Part shown: positions 17,931 through 27,143 of the stretch, one piece after another
Numbering within the stretch: position 1 is the stretch's first letter
Layout: each line of letters starts with the position of its first letter
NCBI GenBank assembly: GCA_023391285.1
Contig: JAEWBF010000123.1
Coordinates: 1-64,000 of the forward strand
DNA: 64,000 bases
Origin: Verrucomicrobiota bacterium
GTDB taxonomy: Bacteria > Verrucomicrobiota > Verrucomicrobiia > Opitutales > Opitutaceae
Direction: 5' to 3'
Made by a program: the position numbers and the translations under genes
Notes under the pieces: model-generated
What the model was told of the DNA's origin: nothing
The model's input: the letters and a program-made list of their open reading frames with translations, nothing else
Database searches by the model: none

Positions 17931-19739
17931 TCAGCCGACCCAGCGTTCCATCACCCGCACCATTTCCGCCATCCGCAGCGGCTTGCTCAAATAATCGTTC
18001 ATCCCGACTTTCATGCAGCGGGTTTTGTCGTCGGCCGTCGCATTCGCCGTCGTCGCCACGATCGGCGTCCGGGAATCCAGCCGGCGAATCTCCAGCGTGG
18101 CGTTCCAGCCGTCCATTTCCGGCATCAGACAATCCATGAAAATGATGTCGTGGCTGCTCAACCGCGTCTTCGCCACCGCCTCCGCGCCGTTCTCCGCAAA
18201 CTCCACCTCGCAACCGAGCTTCTTCAACATCCCGCCCATCACCACTCGGTTCACGCTATTGTCCTCGGCGACCAACACCCGCAGGCCCTTGCGCGAGAGT
18301 TTCACCGTCTCCCTCACTTGCGCCGCCGCCCGTTGCATGCCCCTCGCTTCCCGAAATGCCGCCGTCAACTGCTCGCTCTGCAACACGGGCTTCACCACCA
18401 TCCCGGAAAACTCCGGCGGAAACAGCGTCGCCGAATCCCCGTGCCGGTTTGGCGCCGCGAGCAGGATGAATTTCACCTCTTGCAGCTCCGGCATCGCTCG
18501 AGCCGTTTTCACCCACTCATCCGCGCCAGGCAGCGCGCACGACTGATCCACCAGCACAAACTCGAACGGTTTCTCCCCCGCCGCCGCACGCAACATTTCC
18601 AACGCTTCCGCCCCACTCGCCGCCGCCGCCGAGCGAATCCGCATCGTTTTCAACAATCCTTCCAACGCCACCGACGCGACCGGCAGATCCTCCACGACCA
18701 ATACCGATTCCGCCGACGCGTCCGGCACCACCGTCGGCACGTCGTCCACCTGCATCGGCAGCGTGACCCAAAACAGCGACCCCTGCCCTGGTTTGCTCTC
18801 CACACCGATCTGCCCGCCCATCAACTCCACCAAGCGCTTGCTGATCGCCAAGCCGAGCCCCGTCCCACCGAACCGCCGCGTTGTCGACGCATCGGCCTGC
18901 GTGAACTTCTCGAATAATCGCACGCGCGTCTCCGCCGGAATGCCCATCCCGGTATCCACCACGTTGAAACGCACCCACACCCGCGGCGCGATCGCCGGGT
19001 CTGCCTCGCGCGCGACGCGCACCAGCACGTGCCCTTGCGCGGTGAACTTCACCGCATTCGACACGAGATTGAGCAACACCTGCCGCAACCGCGCGGGATC
19101 GCCATGCACGCTCGGCGCGACGTCCGGCGAAAAATCCAACACCAATTCCAGCTTCTTCTCACCGATCCTCGTCGACGCGATCTTCAACACGTCCACCACG
19201 GGCTGACGCAAATCGAACATCGTGTGATCGAGCAGCACCTTGCCTTCCTCGATCTTCGAGAAGTCCAGGATGTCGTTCACAATCGCGAGCAGCGCCTCCG
19301 CCGACGTTCGCACCGTCGTCATGTATTCTCGCTGCTGCGCGTTCAGCGGCGTCTCCAACATCAACTCCGCCGACCCAATCACGCCGTTCAACGGCGTGCG
19401 GATTTCGTGACTCATCGTCGCGAGAAATTCCGTCTTCGCCCGGTTCGCCGAATCCGCGATTTCCTTCGCCTGCCTCGCCTGCGACGATGCAAGTTTTTCC
19501 AACTCCAGCTGCCGCGTCTGCTCGAGCTGCGCGCGATCGCGCTCCAGCGCCCGCTGATGCACGATCCAGAACACCGCCGCACCAATCCCTGTCACCACCA
19601 TCCCGCCGAGCAGCCACAACCACGGCTCCGCTTCGGCACCGGCACCCGTCGGCTCGTGCGCACGCAAGACGTTCGCCGTCAGGAGACCCAACAGCGACGG
19701 AAGAGCAGGAAACCACCGTCGAACTGGCGTGAAGCGCAC
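17931..19739 (-). CDS. Membrane hybrid sensor kinase, HisKA-HATPase-REC-REC
   Basis: About 602 residues from GTG 19739 (TTG 19763 is possible). The N terminus has a signal-like segment, then a membrane helix (WLWLLGGMVVTGIGAAVFWI), a coiled coil, and the HisKA phospho-acceptor in ATMSHEIRTPLNG. The HATPase domain has NLVSNAVKF, DTGMGIP and GGTGLGLAISK. Two receiver domains follow: the first is atypical (VVEDLPVAS, LVDQSCALPG), the second canonical (RVLVAEDNSVNR, FMDCLMPEMDGW, YLSKPL). The short N terminus has no obvious sensor domain. The architecture usually needs an Hpt partner; the Hpt protein at 41442 is a candidate only. Confidence 0.92.
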   Translation of the reverse strand: MRFTPVRRWFPALPSLLGLLTANVLRAHEPTGAGAEAEPWLWLLGGMVVTGIGAAVFWIVHQRALERDRAQLEQTRQLELEKLASSQARQAKEIADSANRAKTEFLATMSHEIRTPLNGVIGSAELMLETPLNAQQREYMTTVRTSAEALLAIVNDILDFSKIEEGKVLLDHTMFDLRQPVVDVLKIASTRIGEKKLELVLDFSPDVAPSVHGDPARLRQVLLNLVSNAVKFTAQGHVLVRVAREADPAIAPRVWVRFNVVDTGMGIPAETRVRLFEKFTQADASTTRRFGGTGLGLAISKRLVELMGGQIGVESKPGQGSLFWVTLPMQVDDVPTVVPDASAESVLVVEDLPVASVALEGLLKTMRIRSAAAASGAEALEMLRAAAGEKPFEFVLVDQSCALPGADEWVKTARAMPELQEVKFILLAAPNRHGDSATLFPPEFSGMVVKPVLQSEQLTAAFREARGMQRAAAQVRETVKLSRKGLRVLVAEDNSVNRVVMGGMLKKLGCEVEFAENGAEAVAKTRLSSHDIIFMDCLMPEMDGWNATLEIRRLDSRTPIVATTANATADDKTRCMKVGMNDYLSKPLRMAEMVRVMERWVG

Positions 19740-19798
19740 GCCGGCCTGTGTAGCCGATGCCAATTCAAACGCAAGGGATGTTCATCCCAACGAGAGTT

Positions 19799-21040
19799 TC
19801 AATCCGTCCGCTGCCTCTCGACGCCCCGCCTCTGGCTGACCGCCAGCGAAATCCAGAACGCCGCCGCCACCACCAACGCCGCCGGCAGGATCAATACCGC
19901 TTTCCGCAAGCTGCCGGTAAGATCCGAGATCCATCCCACCAACCCCGGCGACCACAGGTCCCCAAACGCGTGAATCGCAAAAATCGATCCCGCCATCGCC
20001 TTCGCGCGCAAATGCACCGGCACCGTCTCCAGGATCAACGTGTTCAACGGCCCCGTCGGCAAAAACAGAAACAACATCGCTCCCGCGAGCGCCACCCGCG
20101 CCATCGCCGGATCCGGAATCAGGAACGCCGCAAACGATACCGGCACCGCCAACACCGAGCTCAAGGCCAGCAGCGACGAATACCCCGCCCCACTCCGCCG
20201 CTGCCACGCACTCGCCACCAGGCCTCCACCCAGCGTCGCCACCAACCCCATCCCGACCAACGCCAGCCCGAAAAACCGCCCCGCCGCTTCCAAGGTCATC
20301 CCGTGCTCCCGATAGAGAAAGGTCGGCGCCCACTGCGCGAAGCCGCCCATCGCAAAGGTCTGCGCAATGTAGCCCGCCACCACCCAGCGATACGGCTTCG
20401 ACTCGAGCAGCGGCAAAAACGCGCGAAGCCCAAATCCCACCCGCTTCTCCGCCTCACCCGCCGGCTTCTCCCGCGGGGGCTCTTTCAACCAGAACAGCAC
20501 GAACGCCAACAAAAGCCCCGGATAACCCGCCCACAGAAAAGCCGACCGCCACCCATACTTCGCCGCCAACGCACTGCCGATAATGTAGCCCAGCGCCGAT
20601 CCCACCGGAATCGCGAGATAGAAGACCGAAATCGCCGTATTCCGTTTCGGCCCGCGAAACAGATCCGCGATCCAGCTCGGACTGATCGTCCCAAAACTCG
20701 CCTCCCCAAAACCGACCAGCACGCGAAAGAAAATCAGCGCCCAATACGAGCTCGTGTGCCCCGACATCAGCGTGCCCAAGCTCCACACGAACACGCCGCC
20801 CCCGATCAACCACCGCCGGCTCAGCTTGTCCCCGAGATATCCAAAAATCGGAGACGTCAGGAAGTAGCCCCACATGAACGCGCTCAACAGCCAGCCCGCG
20901 TCGCGGTCCGACAACATCAACTCCTCCTTCACCGGCGTCAGCACCGCCGCCAACAACTGCCGATCCAGATAGTCCAGCAGGTTGAGCCCGGTCAGCACAA
21001 TCAACGACCCGACCGGCCAATAGCGCTTGTTCTCGTTCAC
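19799..21040 (-). CDS. Major facilitator superfamily transporter (spinster-like)
   Basis: 413 residues from GTG 21040, with about twelve hydrophobic segments. The first helix reads LTGLNLLDYLDRQLLAAVL, and GYLGDKLSRRW is the MFS loop 2-3 signature; FFRVLVGFGEAS and PSWIADLF follow. These match the spinster-like MFS group. The substrate is unknown. The region just upstream of the start (21106-21143) holds a GTAGGG hairpin remnant and a run of 15 C bases, which could affect expression. Confidence 0.88.
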   Translation of the reverse strand: MNENKRYWPVGSLIVLTGLNLLDYLDRQLLAAVLTPVKEELMLSDRDAGWLLSAFMWGYFLTSPIFGYLGDKLSRRWLIGGGVFVWSLGTLMSGHTSSYWALIFFRVLVGFGEASFGTISPSWIADLFRGPKRNTAISVFYLAIPVGSALGYIIGSALAAKYGWRSAFLWAGYPGLLLAFVLFWLKEPPREKPAGEAEKRVGFGLRAFLPLLESKPYRWVVAGYIAQTFAMGGFAQWAPTFLYREHGMTLEAAGRFFGLALVGMGLVATLGGGLVASAWQRRSGAGYSSLLALSSVLAVPVSFAAFLIPDPAMARVALAGAMLFLFLPTGPLNTLILETVPVHLRAKAMAGSIFAIHAFGDLWSPGLVGWISDLTGSLRKAVLILPAALVVAAAFWISLAVSQRRGVERQRTD

Positions 21041-21105
21041 GCCTCGCCAGCAAACCCGCTGCCCCGCCGGTGCAAAGCACCAATCGCGTCAGCGCGCTGT
21101 GAGAG

Positions 21106-21131
21106 GTAGGGCGAGCCGTGCCCGCGCGCCC
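21106..21131 (+). repeat. GTAGGG hairpin, degenerate copy
   Basis: Tag GTAGGG followed by GCGAGCCG, loop TGCC and a partly matching 3' arm. It lies between two minus-strand genes, so it runs against gene direction, and its 3' end merges into the C-run. Confidence 0.55.
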
Positions 21132-21143
21132 CCCCCCCCCCCC
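21129..21143. repeat. Homopolymer of 15 C
   Basis: Fifteen consecutive C bases (G on the coding strand) between the barrel stop at 21155 and the MFS start at 21040. The length could vary by slippage or be a sequencing artefact. Confidence 0.8.
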
Positions 21144-21154
21144 ACCCACCCCAA

Positions 21155-22309
21155 TCAAAACCTAAACGTCATCCCCGCGCGGATACCCTGCAGCTTGCTG
21201 AGATCCACCCGCGAAACATAGCGCGACGTGCCGTCATCGCTCACGACCTTCTGTTCGTAGTCTCCGCTGTTCTGATAAACCGCGCCGACATAAAGCCCCG
21301 CGTTATCCGTGAACGAATACTGCAGATTCGCATCCACGTAGAAGCCCGGCGTGATGTAGCTCGACGTGTCGGTGATGAACAACGACAGGTCGTCTCCCGT
21401 CTCCGGTGAAAACGTCTGCGTCACTTCATAGCTCGAGCCGGCATACACCACCACCGCGCCCACGCTGAACGTCGCGCTGAACCGCTCCGTGATCGGATAC
21501 TGCAACACCGGTCCCGCCCGGAAGGTCATGAACGCCCCGCGCAACCGCCAGTGATTCTCGAAGTCCGCCGAGGTGCTTGCCTGAGAGGTCTGCCGGTCCA
21601 CCGGCCGGTAACGCAACAACACCGAGGTATCCACGGTTCCAGTCGCCTGCGGCGCAACATAGGGCGCCGTCGGCGCCGCCTGCCCATCGAGCGAATAATA
21701 ATCCGTCGTCCGATCCACCGTCGCAGTCACCGTCGAACGCGTCGACGAAAGGATCTGGTTGATGCTCATTCCCGCCACCACGCCCCACTTCAGGCGCGAG
21801 TTGAACAGGGTGCCAAAATCGCGATCCATCGAGAGCTCGATGCCATATGTCGCACCGGGATCTTTGTCACGGAATCCGGTATCGGTCACCGTCGCTTTGT
21901 AGCTGTTCATCATGATGTAGCCTTCCGTCGCGGCCTGCTCATCATTCATGAAACTCCAATTGTTCGTCCTCCCATCCGGGGTGATCGGCACCTGCACTCC
22001 CGAAGGATCCGTCATCGTCCGCTGGTCGAGAAACACATACCCGTCGTGATAGCCGCGCTCCGCGTCTTCCGTCAGGCCCTTGTCCAAGTTCAAACTCCGC
22101 GACTGCAGCACGCCCGCCCCGCCAAACTCCGTCCCGACGCCCGTCAGCACCCGAAACCCAAGCCGCACCGCCTGCTTGGGCGTGTAAACCACCAGATCGT
22201 CCTCCACGACCGGCACGTAATCGTCGATATTTGGATCCTCGATCCGCTGGGCCAAAGCCACACCGCTCAGGAGGAGAAACACGCACGATGCGCGACGAGA
22301 AAAATTCAT
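21155..22309 (-). CDS. Outer-membrane beta-barrel protein, unknown function
   Basis: From ATG 22309 the protein has 384 residues. The first about 20 residues are a signal peptide (SRRASCVFLLLSGVALAQ). The rest alternates short polar turns with aromatic/hydrophobic strands and ends ...GMTFRF, a Phe-terminated barrel signature. Strand-like segments include RLKWGVVAGMSIN, FSATFSVGAVVVYAG and YVDANLQYSFTDNAGLYVGA. The open frame extends far upstream, but that part is antisense to the GreA/B-like gene and has no signal peptide. Function and ligand are unknown. Confidence 0.8.
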   Translation of the reverse strand: MNFSRRASCVFLLLSGVALAQRIEDPNIDDYVPVVEDDLVVYTPKQAVRLGFRVLTGVGTEFGGAGVLQSRSLNLDKGLTEDAERGYHDGYVFLDQRTMTDPSGVQVPITPDGRTNNWSFMNDEQAATEGYIMMNSYKATVTDTGFRDKDPGATYGIELSMDRDFGTLFNSRLKWGVVAGMSINQILSSTRSTVTATVDRTTDYYSLDGQAAPTAPYVAPQATGTVDTSVLLRYRPVDRQTSQASTSADFENHWRLRGAFMTFRAGPVLQYPITERFSATFSVGAVVVYAGSSYEVTQTFSPETGDDLSLFITDTSSYITPGFYVDANLQYSFTDNAGLYVGAVYQNSGDYEQKVVSDDGTSRYVSRVDLSKLQGIRAGMTFRF

Positions 22310-22468
22310 ATCGAGGAAGAGGAGGCGAGTGTTGGACGGGCTTCCCGTCCGAAGGTTTCCCAAAAGATTCGAGACCGGCTCCGTCGCAGTCAACGCGAGA
22401 TTCGCCGACGCCCTGCACCATTGACATCGCCCGCCTCTCGACCGTGAAACTGCCCCTTTTCGCCCGTC

Positions 22469-22942
22469 GTGAATAAAGAATCCCTTCGCCAACAAATCCT
22501 GCAGCAGCTGCGCACCGAACATGAATTGCAGCTCCGCGCCGCCCAGATTTCGCGCGACGAGGCCATCGACGAAGAAAGCCGCCCGGAAAACAAATACGAC
22601 ATGCACAGCCAGGAGGCCGCCTACCTCGCCGAGGGCCAGGCCCGGCTCGCCGCCGAAATCGCCGCCAACATCGAGCTCTATTCCTCCCTCCCCCTGCCTT
22701 CCTTCACCCCCGACTCCGCCATCGCCGTCGGCGCACTCATCGAAATCGAATCCGGCAAAACCAAATCCTGGTATTTTCTCGGCCCTCGCGCCGGCGGCCT
22801 CGAACTCGACCTCGACGGCCACACCATCCTCGTGCTCACGCCCCAATCTCCGCTCGGCCGCACCTTCCTCGGCAAACGCATCGGCGATGCGGTCCAACTC
22901 CCCGCCCACAAAGCCCCCGCCCGCATCTCCCAACTCTTGTGA
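22469..22942 (+). CDS. GreA/GreB-family transcription elongation factor-like protein
   Basis: 157 residues from GTG 22469. The N-terminal half is helical and charged, with ENKYDMHSQEAAYLAEGQA; the C-terminal half has the FKBP-like Gre domain, including IAVGALIEIES and the near-terminal SPLGRTFLGKRIGDAV. Gre factors stimulate transcript cleavage in backtracked RNA polymerase. This subgroup lacks the usual GDLSENAEY-type acidic tip of GreA, so it may act differently. It is divergent from the barrel gene and convergent with the TonB-type gene; a hairpin repeat follows the stop. Confidence 0.8.
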   Translation: MNKESLRQQILQQLRTEHELQLRAAQISRDEAIDEESRPENKYDMHSQEAAYLAEGQARLAAEIAANIELYSSLPLPSFTPDSAIAVGALIEIESGKTKSWYFLGPRAGGLELDLDGHTILVLTPQSPLGRTFLGKRIGDAVQLPAHKAPARISQLL

Positions 22943-22956
22943 TCCTTCCCCGCTAG

Positions 22957-22981
22957 TGGAGGCGCGGTGCCCCCACCGCGC
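22957..22981 (+). repeat. TGGAGGCGCGGTG hairpin repeat, copy 2
   Basis: Stem GCGCGGTG/CACCGCGC, loop CCCC, between two convergent genes. All 25 bases are identical to the copy inside udg at 46961. A second CCACCGCGCC half follows a few bases later. Confidence 0.8.
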
Positions 22982-23015
22982 AATCCCCACCGCGCCATCC
23001 CTCCCGCCCACCCGG

Positions 23016-23669
23016 TCACGCCTCCAAACTAAACACCACCGGCACCGCCATCCGGAACCGCACCGGCACGCCGTGCCGCGTCCCAGGCTCGAAGCGCCAT
23101 TTTTCGACCGCCCGCAGCGTTGGCGCCTCAAACCTCGCATCCGTCGATCGCACCACGCGCGGCCGTAATACCCGCCCCGCCTCGTCGACAACGAACTCCA
23201 CCAGCACTTCACCCGTCAGCCCCGTTCCGCGTGCGTCGTTTGGATACATCGGTGCCACGCGCATTTTCGTCCGCGGCGTTTTGTCCAACGCACCCGCCGT
23301 CAACACCGGCACGTCGCCCCACTCTTCCGTGCCCATCGGATCGCCCCACTCGCCCGGCACGATCCGCGGCCCATCGATTTTCTCCGGCGCCCGCGATTCG
23401 CGCGGCGGCAATTCGAAAACCGCCCGCTCCATCGCAATGAATTCATCCGCCGTCGGCCGCCTCGCATCCGGATTCCCTTTCGGTGCCGCCACGTCACCCG
23501 CAAAAACCTCCACCTCCTCCGGCGGCTCTTTCGGCAAAACGAAAACAACATTCTCTACCTCTTCCACCGCTGGCGGCTCGACCCGCGGCGTTTTCTCCCA
23601 GGTCCAAACGAACAGTCCGGCGTGAAACGCCGACGAGACGACTACAGGCCAGGTGAATCGATTTAACAT
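23016..23669 (-). CDS. TonB family energy-transducing protein
   Basis: 217 residues: an N-terminal uncleaved membrane anchor (FTWPVVVSSAFHAGLFVW), a Pro/Glu-rich periplasmic spacer (residues about 28-130), and a C-terminal TonB domain with YPNDARGTGLTGEVLVEFVV, GRVLRPRVVRSTD and AVEKWRFEPG. TonB proteins pass proton-motive energy to outer-membrane receptors; the receptor at 6711 is a possible partner. No exbB or exbD genes are nearby. This gene has a clear Shine-Dalgarno (GGAGG, six bases before ATG), uncommon in this window. Confidence 0.88.
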   Translation of the reverse strand: MLNRFTWPVVVSSAFHAGLFVWTWEKTPRVEPPAVEEVENVVFVLPKEPPEEVEVFAGDVAAPKGNPDARRPTADEFIAMERAVFELPPRESRAPEKIDGPRIVPGEWGDPMGTEEWGDVPVLTAGALDKTPRTKMRVAPMYPNDARGTGLTGEVLVEFVVDEAGRVLRPRVVRSTDARFEAPTLRAVEKWRFEPGTRHGVPVRFRMAVPVVFSLEA

Positions 23670-23780
23670 GATGTCCTCCAGGTTGTGCGTTCACCCTACA
23701 TAACGCGTCGCGCGACCCTTTCTTTGAAACAACCGCGCAGAGAATTTGATTCGGCTCCACACTTTCGCTTTCACCGCCCA

Positions 23781-24470
23781 ATGCGTCGCGCCGCCGCCTT
23801 CCTCCTTCTCGCTCTCACGCTCCCGCTTTCCTCCGCGTTCGCGAGCGACGCCGCCCGCCCCGATCTCCTCGCCGCCCTCCAAACCTTCCGCACCGAAGGC
23901 CCGCGCGGCTGGTCCTTCACCCAAACCACCGAAAGCGGCGACCAACGCCGCGTCGAACGCTTCGATCCCGCCCAGCCCGAATTCACCCGCTGGTCGCTCC
24001 TCGAACTCGACGGCCGCGCTCCCACCCAAGACGAACTTCACGACTACCGCCAAAAAGTCACCCGCCGCTCCTCCGCCACCAACGCCCCGCATCTCACCCA
24101 CCAGTTCGACCTCTCCACCCTCGAGCTCGTCACCACCTCCGGCGACCGCACCACGTGGCGCTGCCGACTGAAACCTTCCGAAGCCGGCGACGCCACCGCC
24201 GAACACCTCACCGCCACGATCCTCTTCCACGCGCCGACCCACACCATCGAGTCCGTCGAAATCGCCTCCACCGAACCGTTCGCACCTACGCTCGGCGTCA
24301 AAATCACCGAGCTCAAAACCACCCTCACCTACAGCCTTCCCGACGGCGATCGCCCGAGCCTTCTCCTCAAAAGCACCACCCGCCTCCGCGGCCGCGCCTT
24401 CCTCCTAAAATCCCTCGACGCCGACATGTCCGTCACCTTCTCCAATCACCAAAAAGCCGGCCGCCGCTAA
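23781..24470 (+). CDS. Secreted protein of unknown function
   Basis: From ATG 23781 (229 residues), which gives a clean signal peptide (RRAAAFLLLALTLPLSSAFA); an upstream start would add an unlikely arginine-rich leader. The mature part is a mixed alpha/beta sequence with GWSFTQTTESGD near its start and repeated strand-like segments towards the end. I do not recognise the family with certainty. It is divergent from the TonB-type gene and followed by a GTAGGG hairpin, then the end of glgB. Confidence 0.7.
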   Translation: MRRAAAFLLLALTLPLSSAFASDAARPDLLAALQTFRTEGPRGWSFTQTTESGDQRRVERFDPAQPEFTRWSLLELDGRAPTQDELHDYRQKVTRRSSATNAPHLTHQFDLSTLELVTTSGDRTTWRCRLKPSEAGDATAEHLTATILFHAPTHTIESVEIASTEPFAPTLGVKITELKTTLTYSLPDGDRPSLLLKSTTRLRGRAFLLKSLDADMSVTFSNHQKAGRR

Positions 24471-24487
24471 CGATTTCTATATGCTAT

Positions 24488-24513
24488 GTAGGGCGGGGTC
24501 TCCCGACCCCGCC
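24488..24513 (+). repeat. GTAGGG hairpin, perfect copy
   Basis: Tag GTAGGG, nine-base perfect stem GGCGGGGTC/GACCCCGCC, loop TCCC. All 26 bases are identical to the copy at 41818, 17 kb away. It lies between convergent genes. Confidence 0.85.
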
Positions 24514-24547
24514 GCGCGCGCGCCGCATCCGCCCCGCGCCCCACCCC

Positions 24548-26761
24548 CTACTCCGCCGTCCACTTGAACACAAACGTGCTGTGCGGCGGCAGCTTCAACG
24601 CGATCGACTGACTGTAGCCGTCGCATTCCGAATCCTCCGTGTGACGCGCCCCGTCGTTCCCCAAGCCCGTTCCACCATAGAACTCGCTATTGGTATTAAT
24701 CACCTCGCGCCACAGCCCGCGCCGCGGAACTCCGATCCGATAATCTCTCGTCGCCCCGGAAAAATGTCCGACCACCACGAATAACGTCTTCTCCTCCCGA
24801 TCCGTCCGCAGATACGCAATCACGCTCGCCTCGGCATCGGTGCACGCGATCCAGCGAAACCCCTGCGGGTTCAAATCATTCTGACTCAGCACCGGCTCGC
24901 TCGCATACAGCTTGTTCAAATCCCGCACGAGCAGCCGCACGCCTTCATGATCGATGTATTGGCAAAGATGCCACTCGAGCGCGCTGTCGTAATTCCACTC
25001 GTGCGACTGCGCAAACTCGCTCCCCATGAACAACAGCTTCTTCCCCGGATACCCCCACATGTGCCCATACAGCGAACGCAGCTGCGCCGCTTTCTCGGGA
25101 ATATGCCACGCCGACATCTTCAACAGCATCGAACCTTTCCCGTGCACCACTTCGTCGTGCGAAAACACCGTCACGAAATTCTCCGCATACTGATACAGCA
25201 TGCCGAACGTGAGATCGTTCTGATGCCACTTCCGGTGAATCGGATCCTTCGCGAAATACCGGAGCGTGTCGTGCATCCACCCCATGTTCCACTTGTAGTC
25301 GAAGCCCAGCCCGCCCTCGCTCGTCGGCTTCGTCACGCCCGGAAACGACGTGCTCTCTTCCGCGATCATCAACGCTCCCGGATGATACTGATGCACCAAA
25401 TCGTTCACCCGCTTCAGAAAATCGATCGCCTCCAAATTCTCGCGCCCGCCGTAACGATTCGGGATCCATTGCCCCTCCTTCCGCGAGTAATCCAGATACA
25501 ACATCGACGCCACCGCGTCCACGCGCAGCCCGTCGATGTGATACCGGTCCATCCAGGCGAGCGCGTTCGCGATCAGAAAGCACCGCACTTCGTTCCGCCC
25601 GTAATTGAAGATCAGCGTGCCCCAATCCATGTGCGCGCCCAACCGCGGATCCGCATGCTCGTAAAGATGCGAGCCGTCGAACTCCGCCAGCGCGAAACTG
25701 TCGCGCGGAAAATGCGCCGGCACCCAATCCAAAATCACGCCAATCCCGCGCTGGTGTAGATAATCCACCAACCAAGCGAAATCCTCCGGCGCTCCATGCC
25801 GGTGCGTCGGCGCAAAAAATCCCGTCACCTGATATCCCCACGATCCCGTGAACGGATGCTCCGCCAGCGGCATGAACTCCACGTGCGTGAAACCCATCTC
25901 CGTCACATAATCCGCCAGCTGCACCGCCGCCTCGCGATAACTCAACCGCCGGTGCGCATCCTCCGCCGCGCGCCGCCACGAATTCAGATGCACTTCATAA
26001 ATCGACATCGGCCGATCGATCGATCCCGCACTCGCCCGCCGCTTCTCCATCCACTCGCCGTCATTCCACGCGAACTTGGAAACGTCATACACAATCGACG
26101 CATTTCCCGGCGGCGCCTCGAAATACGTCCCATACGGATCCGTCTTCAAACGCACGTTATCCCGCTGATCGCGCACCGCATACTTATACAGTTCGCCTTG
26201 CTCCAATCCCGGCACGAACAGCTCCCACACGCCCGACGAACCCAGCGGACGCATCTGGTGATACCGCCCGTCCCAGTGATTGAAATTCCCCACCAGCGAA
26301 ACCTGCTTCGCCGCCGGCGCCCACACCGCAAACGCCACCCCCGGCACGCCCTCGATCGTCCGCAAATGCGCCCCCAACTTATCATAGGCGCGGTGTTCGT
26401 TCCCTTCGTTGAACAAATACAAATCCTGTCCGCTCAAGGTCGGCAGAAACGAATACGGATCGTAAAACTGGCGCAACTCCCCCGCCGCCGTCTTCACCCG
26501 CAACTGATACCGGAAAACCTCCGCCCGCTTCGGAATGAACACCTCGAACATCCCTTCCGGCGCAATCATCTCCATCGGCCACTGCTCGTTCGGCTCCGGA
26601 TCGACCACGATGCACGCTTCCGCCCCCCGCACCAACGCGCGCACCACCAATCCCTTCGTCTTCCCCTTCGCATGCGGATGCATTCCCAGCACGGAATGCG
26701 GCGACGTGTGACTGGCGTTGAGCAGATCGGTCAGATCTTTTTGCGAGATGGTCACGGCCAT
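24548..26761 (-). CDS. glgB: 1,4-alpha-glucan branching enzyme
   Basis: GlgB makes alpha-1,6 branches in glycogen (GH13). The 737-residue protein has the N-terminal beta-sandwich regions (HSVLGMHP; FAVWAPAAKQVSLVGNFNHW) and the catalytic barrel with DWVPAHFP, GLRVDAVASMLY (nucleophile Asp near residue 415), LMIAEEST (acid/base Glu) and FSHDEVVHGKGS, then the C-terminal sandwich. Length and two N-terminal modules match the long GlgB type of E. coli. Other glycogen genes are not in the window. The 382-base gap upstream is filled largely by repeats. Confidence 0.96.
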   Translation of the reverse strand: MAVTISQKDLTDLLNASHTSPHSVLGMHPHAKGKTKGLVVRALVRGAEACIVVDPEPNEQWPMEMIAPEGMFEVFIPKRAEVFRYQLRVKTAAGELRQFYDPYSFLPTLSGQDLYLFNEGNEHRAYDKLGAHLRTIEGVPGVAFAVWAPAAKQVSLVGNFNHWDGRYHQMRPLGSSGVWELFVPGLEQGELYKYAVRDQRDNVRLKTDPYGTYFEAPPGNASIVYDVSKFAWNDGEWMEKRRASAGSIDRPMSIYEVHLNSWRRAAEDAHRRLSYREAAVQLADYVTEMGFTHVEFMPLAEHPFTGSWGYQVTGFFAPTHRHGAPEDFAWLVDYLHQRGIGVILDWVPAHFPRDSFALAEFDGSHLYEHADPRLGAHMDWGTLIFNYGRNEVRCFLIANALAWMDRYHIDGLRVDAVASMLYLDYSRKEGQWIPNRYGGRENLEAIDFLKRVNDLVHQYHPGALMIAEESTSFPGVTKPTSEGGLGFDYKWNMGWMHDTLRYFAKDPIHRKWHQNDLTFGMLYQYAENFVTVFSHDEVVHGKGSMLLKMSAWHIPEKAAQLRSLYGHMWGYPGKKLLFMGSEFAQSHEWNYDSALEWHLCQYIDHEGVRLLVRDLNKLYASEPVLSQNDLNPQGFRWIACTDAEASVIAYLRTDREEKTLFVVVGHFSGATRDYRIGVPRRGLWREVINTNSEFYGGTGLGNDGARHTEDSECDGYSQSIALKLPPHSTFVFKWTAE

Positions 26762-26895
26762 AAGGAGTTACGAGTTCCGCAACCTGCCCCAACCCGCCCT
26801 CCGTCTAGCTTCTACCTCGAAATTATCCCCCCGATTCGCACTACCGAACTTCACCCCGCCATGTCCGCGCCCTCACCCGCACAACGCCAGCCTGA

Positions 26896-27011
26896 AGAAA
26901 AGCTCCAAGCTCCAAGATCCAAGCTCCAGAGAAGTTCCAATCTTCAAACACCGGTTAGAGGTTGGAATTTGAACATTCTCTGGAGCTTGGTGCTTGGATC
27001 TTGGAGCTTCT
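26896..27011. repeat. Large CTTGG-type inverted repeat
   Basis: Two arms of about 50 bases in inverted order: left rich in AGCTCCAAG/ATCCAAG, right rich in CTTGGATC/TTGGAGCT, with a shared perfect core CCAAGCTCCAGAGAA and its complement. The centre is around ACCGGTTAGAG. A single related arm lies at 17860. Confidence 0.8.
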
Positions 27012-27055
27012 GCGCCGGGTGACCAGCGCCGGAGACGATCATGAGGTCGGCGGAA

Positions 27056-27075
27056 GGATCTTGGAGCTTCTGCGC
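27056..27075 (+). repeat. Direct repeat GGATCTTGGAGCTTCTGCGC
   Basis: An exact 20-base copy of 26996-27015, 60 bases downstream, suggesting a partial tandem duplication of the inverted-repeat end. Confidence 0.8.
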
Positions 27076-27143
27076 AGCTCAGCGTCCGCAGTTCTCCGGC
27101 GGGCTTGCTTGCGCGCACCACGACGCCTTTCCTCCGCCCCAAC

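Larger units (their letters stand above)
26762..27143. other. Intergenic gap between divergent glgB and lptD, repeat-rich
   Basis: 382 bases without a credible gene. The first about 130 bases next to glgB show nothing clear. The middle holds an imperfect inverted repeat (26896-27011), and a 20-base direct repeat ends at 27075. A 53-codon frame starting ATG 26861 has its 3' half made of the repeat and was not called a gene. Confidence 0.75.

Noticed and set aside
21155..23212. A 685-residue version of the barrel protein
   Set aside because: The upstream 300 codons are antisense to the GreA/B-like gene and the signal peptide lies at ATG 22309.
26861..27022. A 53-codon frame upstream of lptD
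   Set aside because: Its second half is the CTTGG repeat; no family feature.
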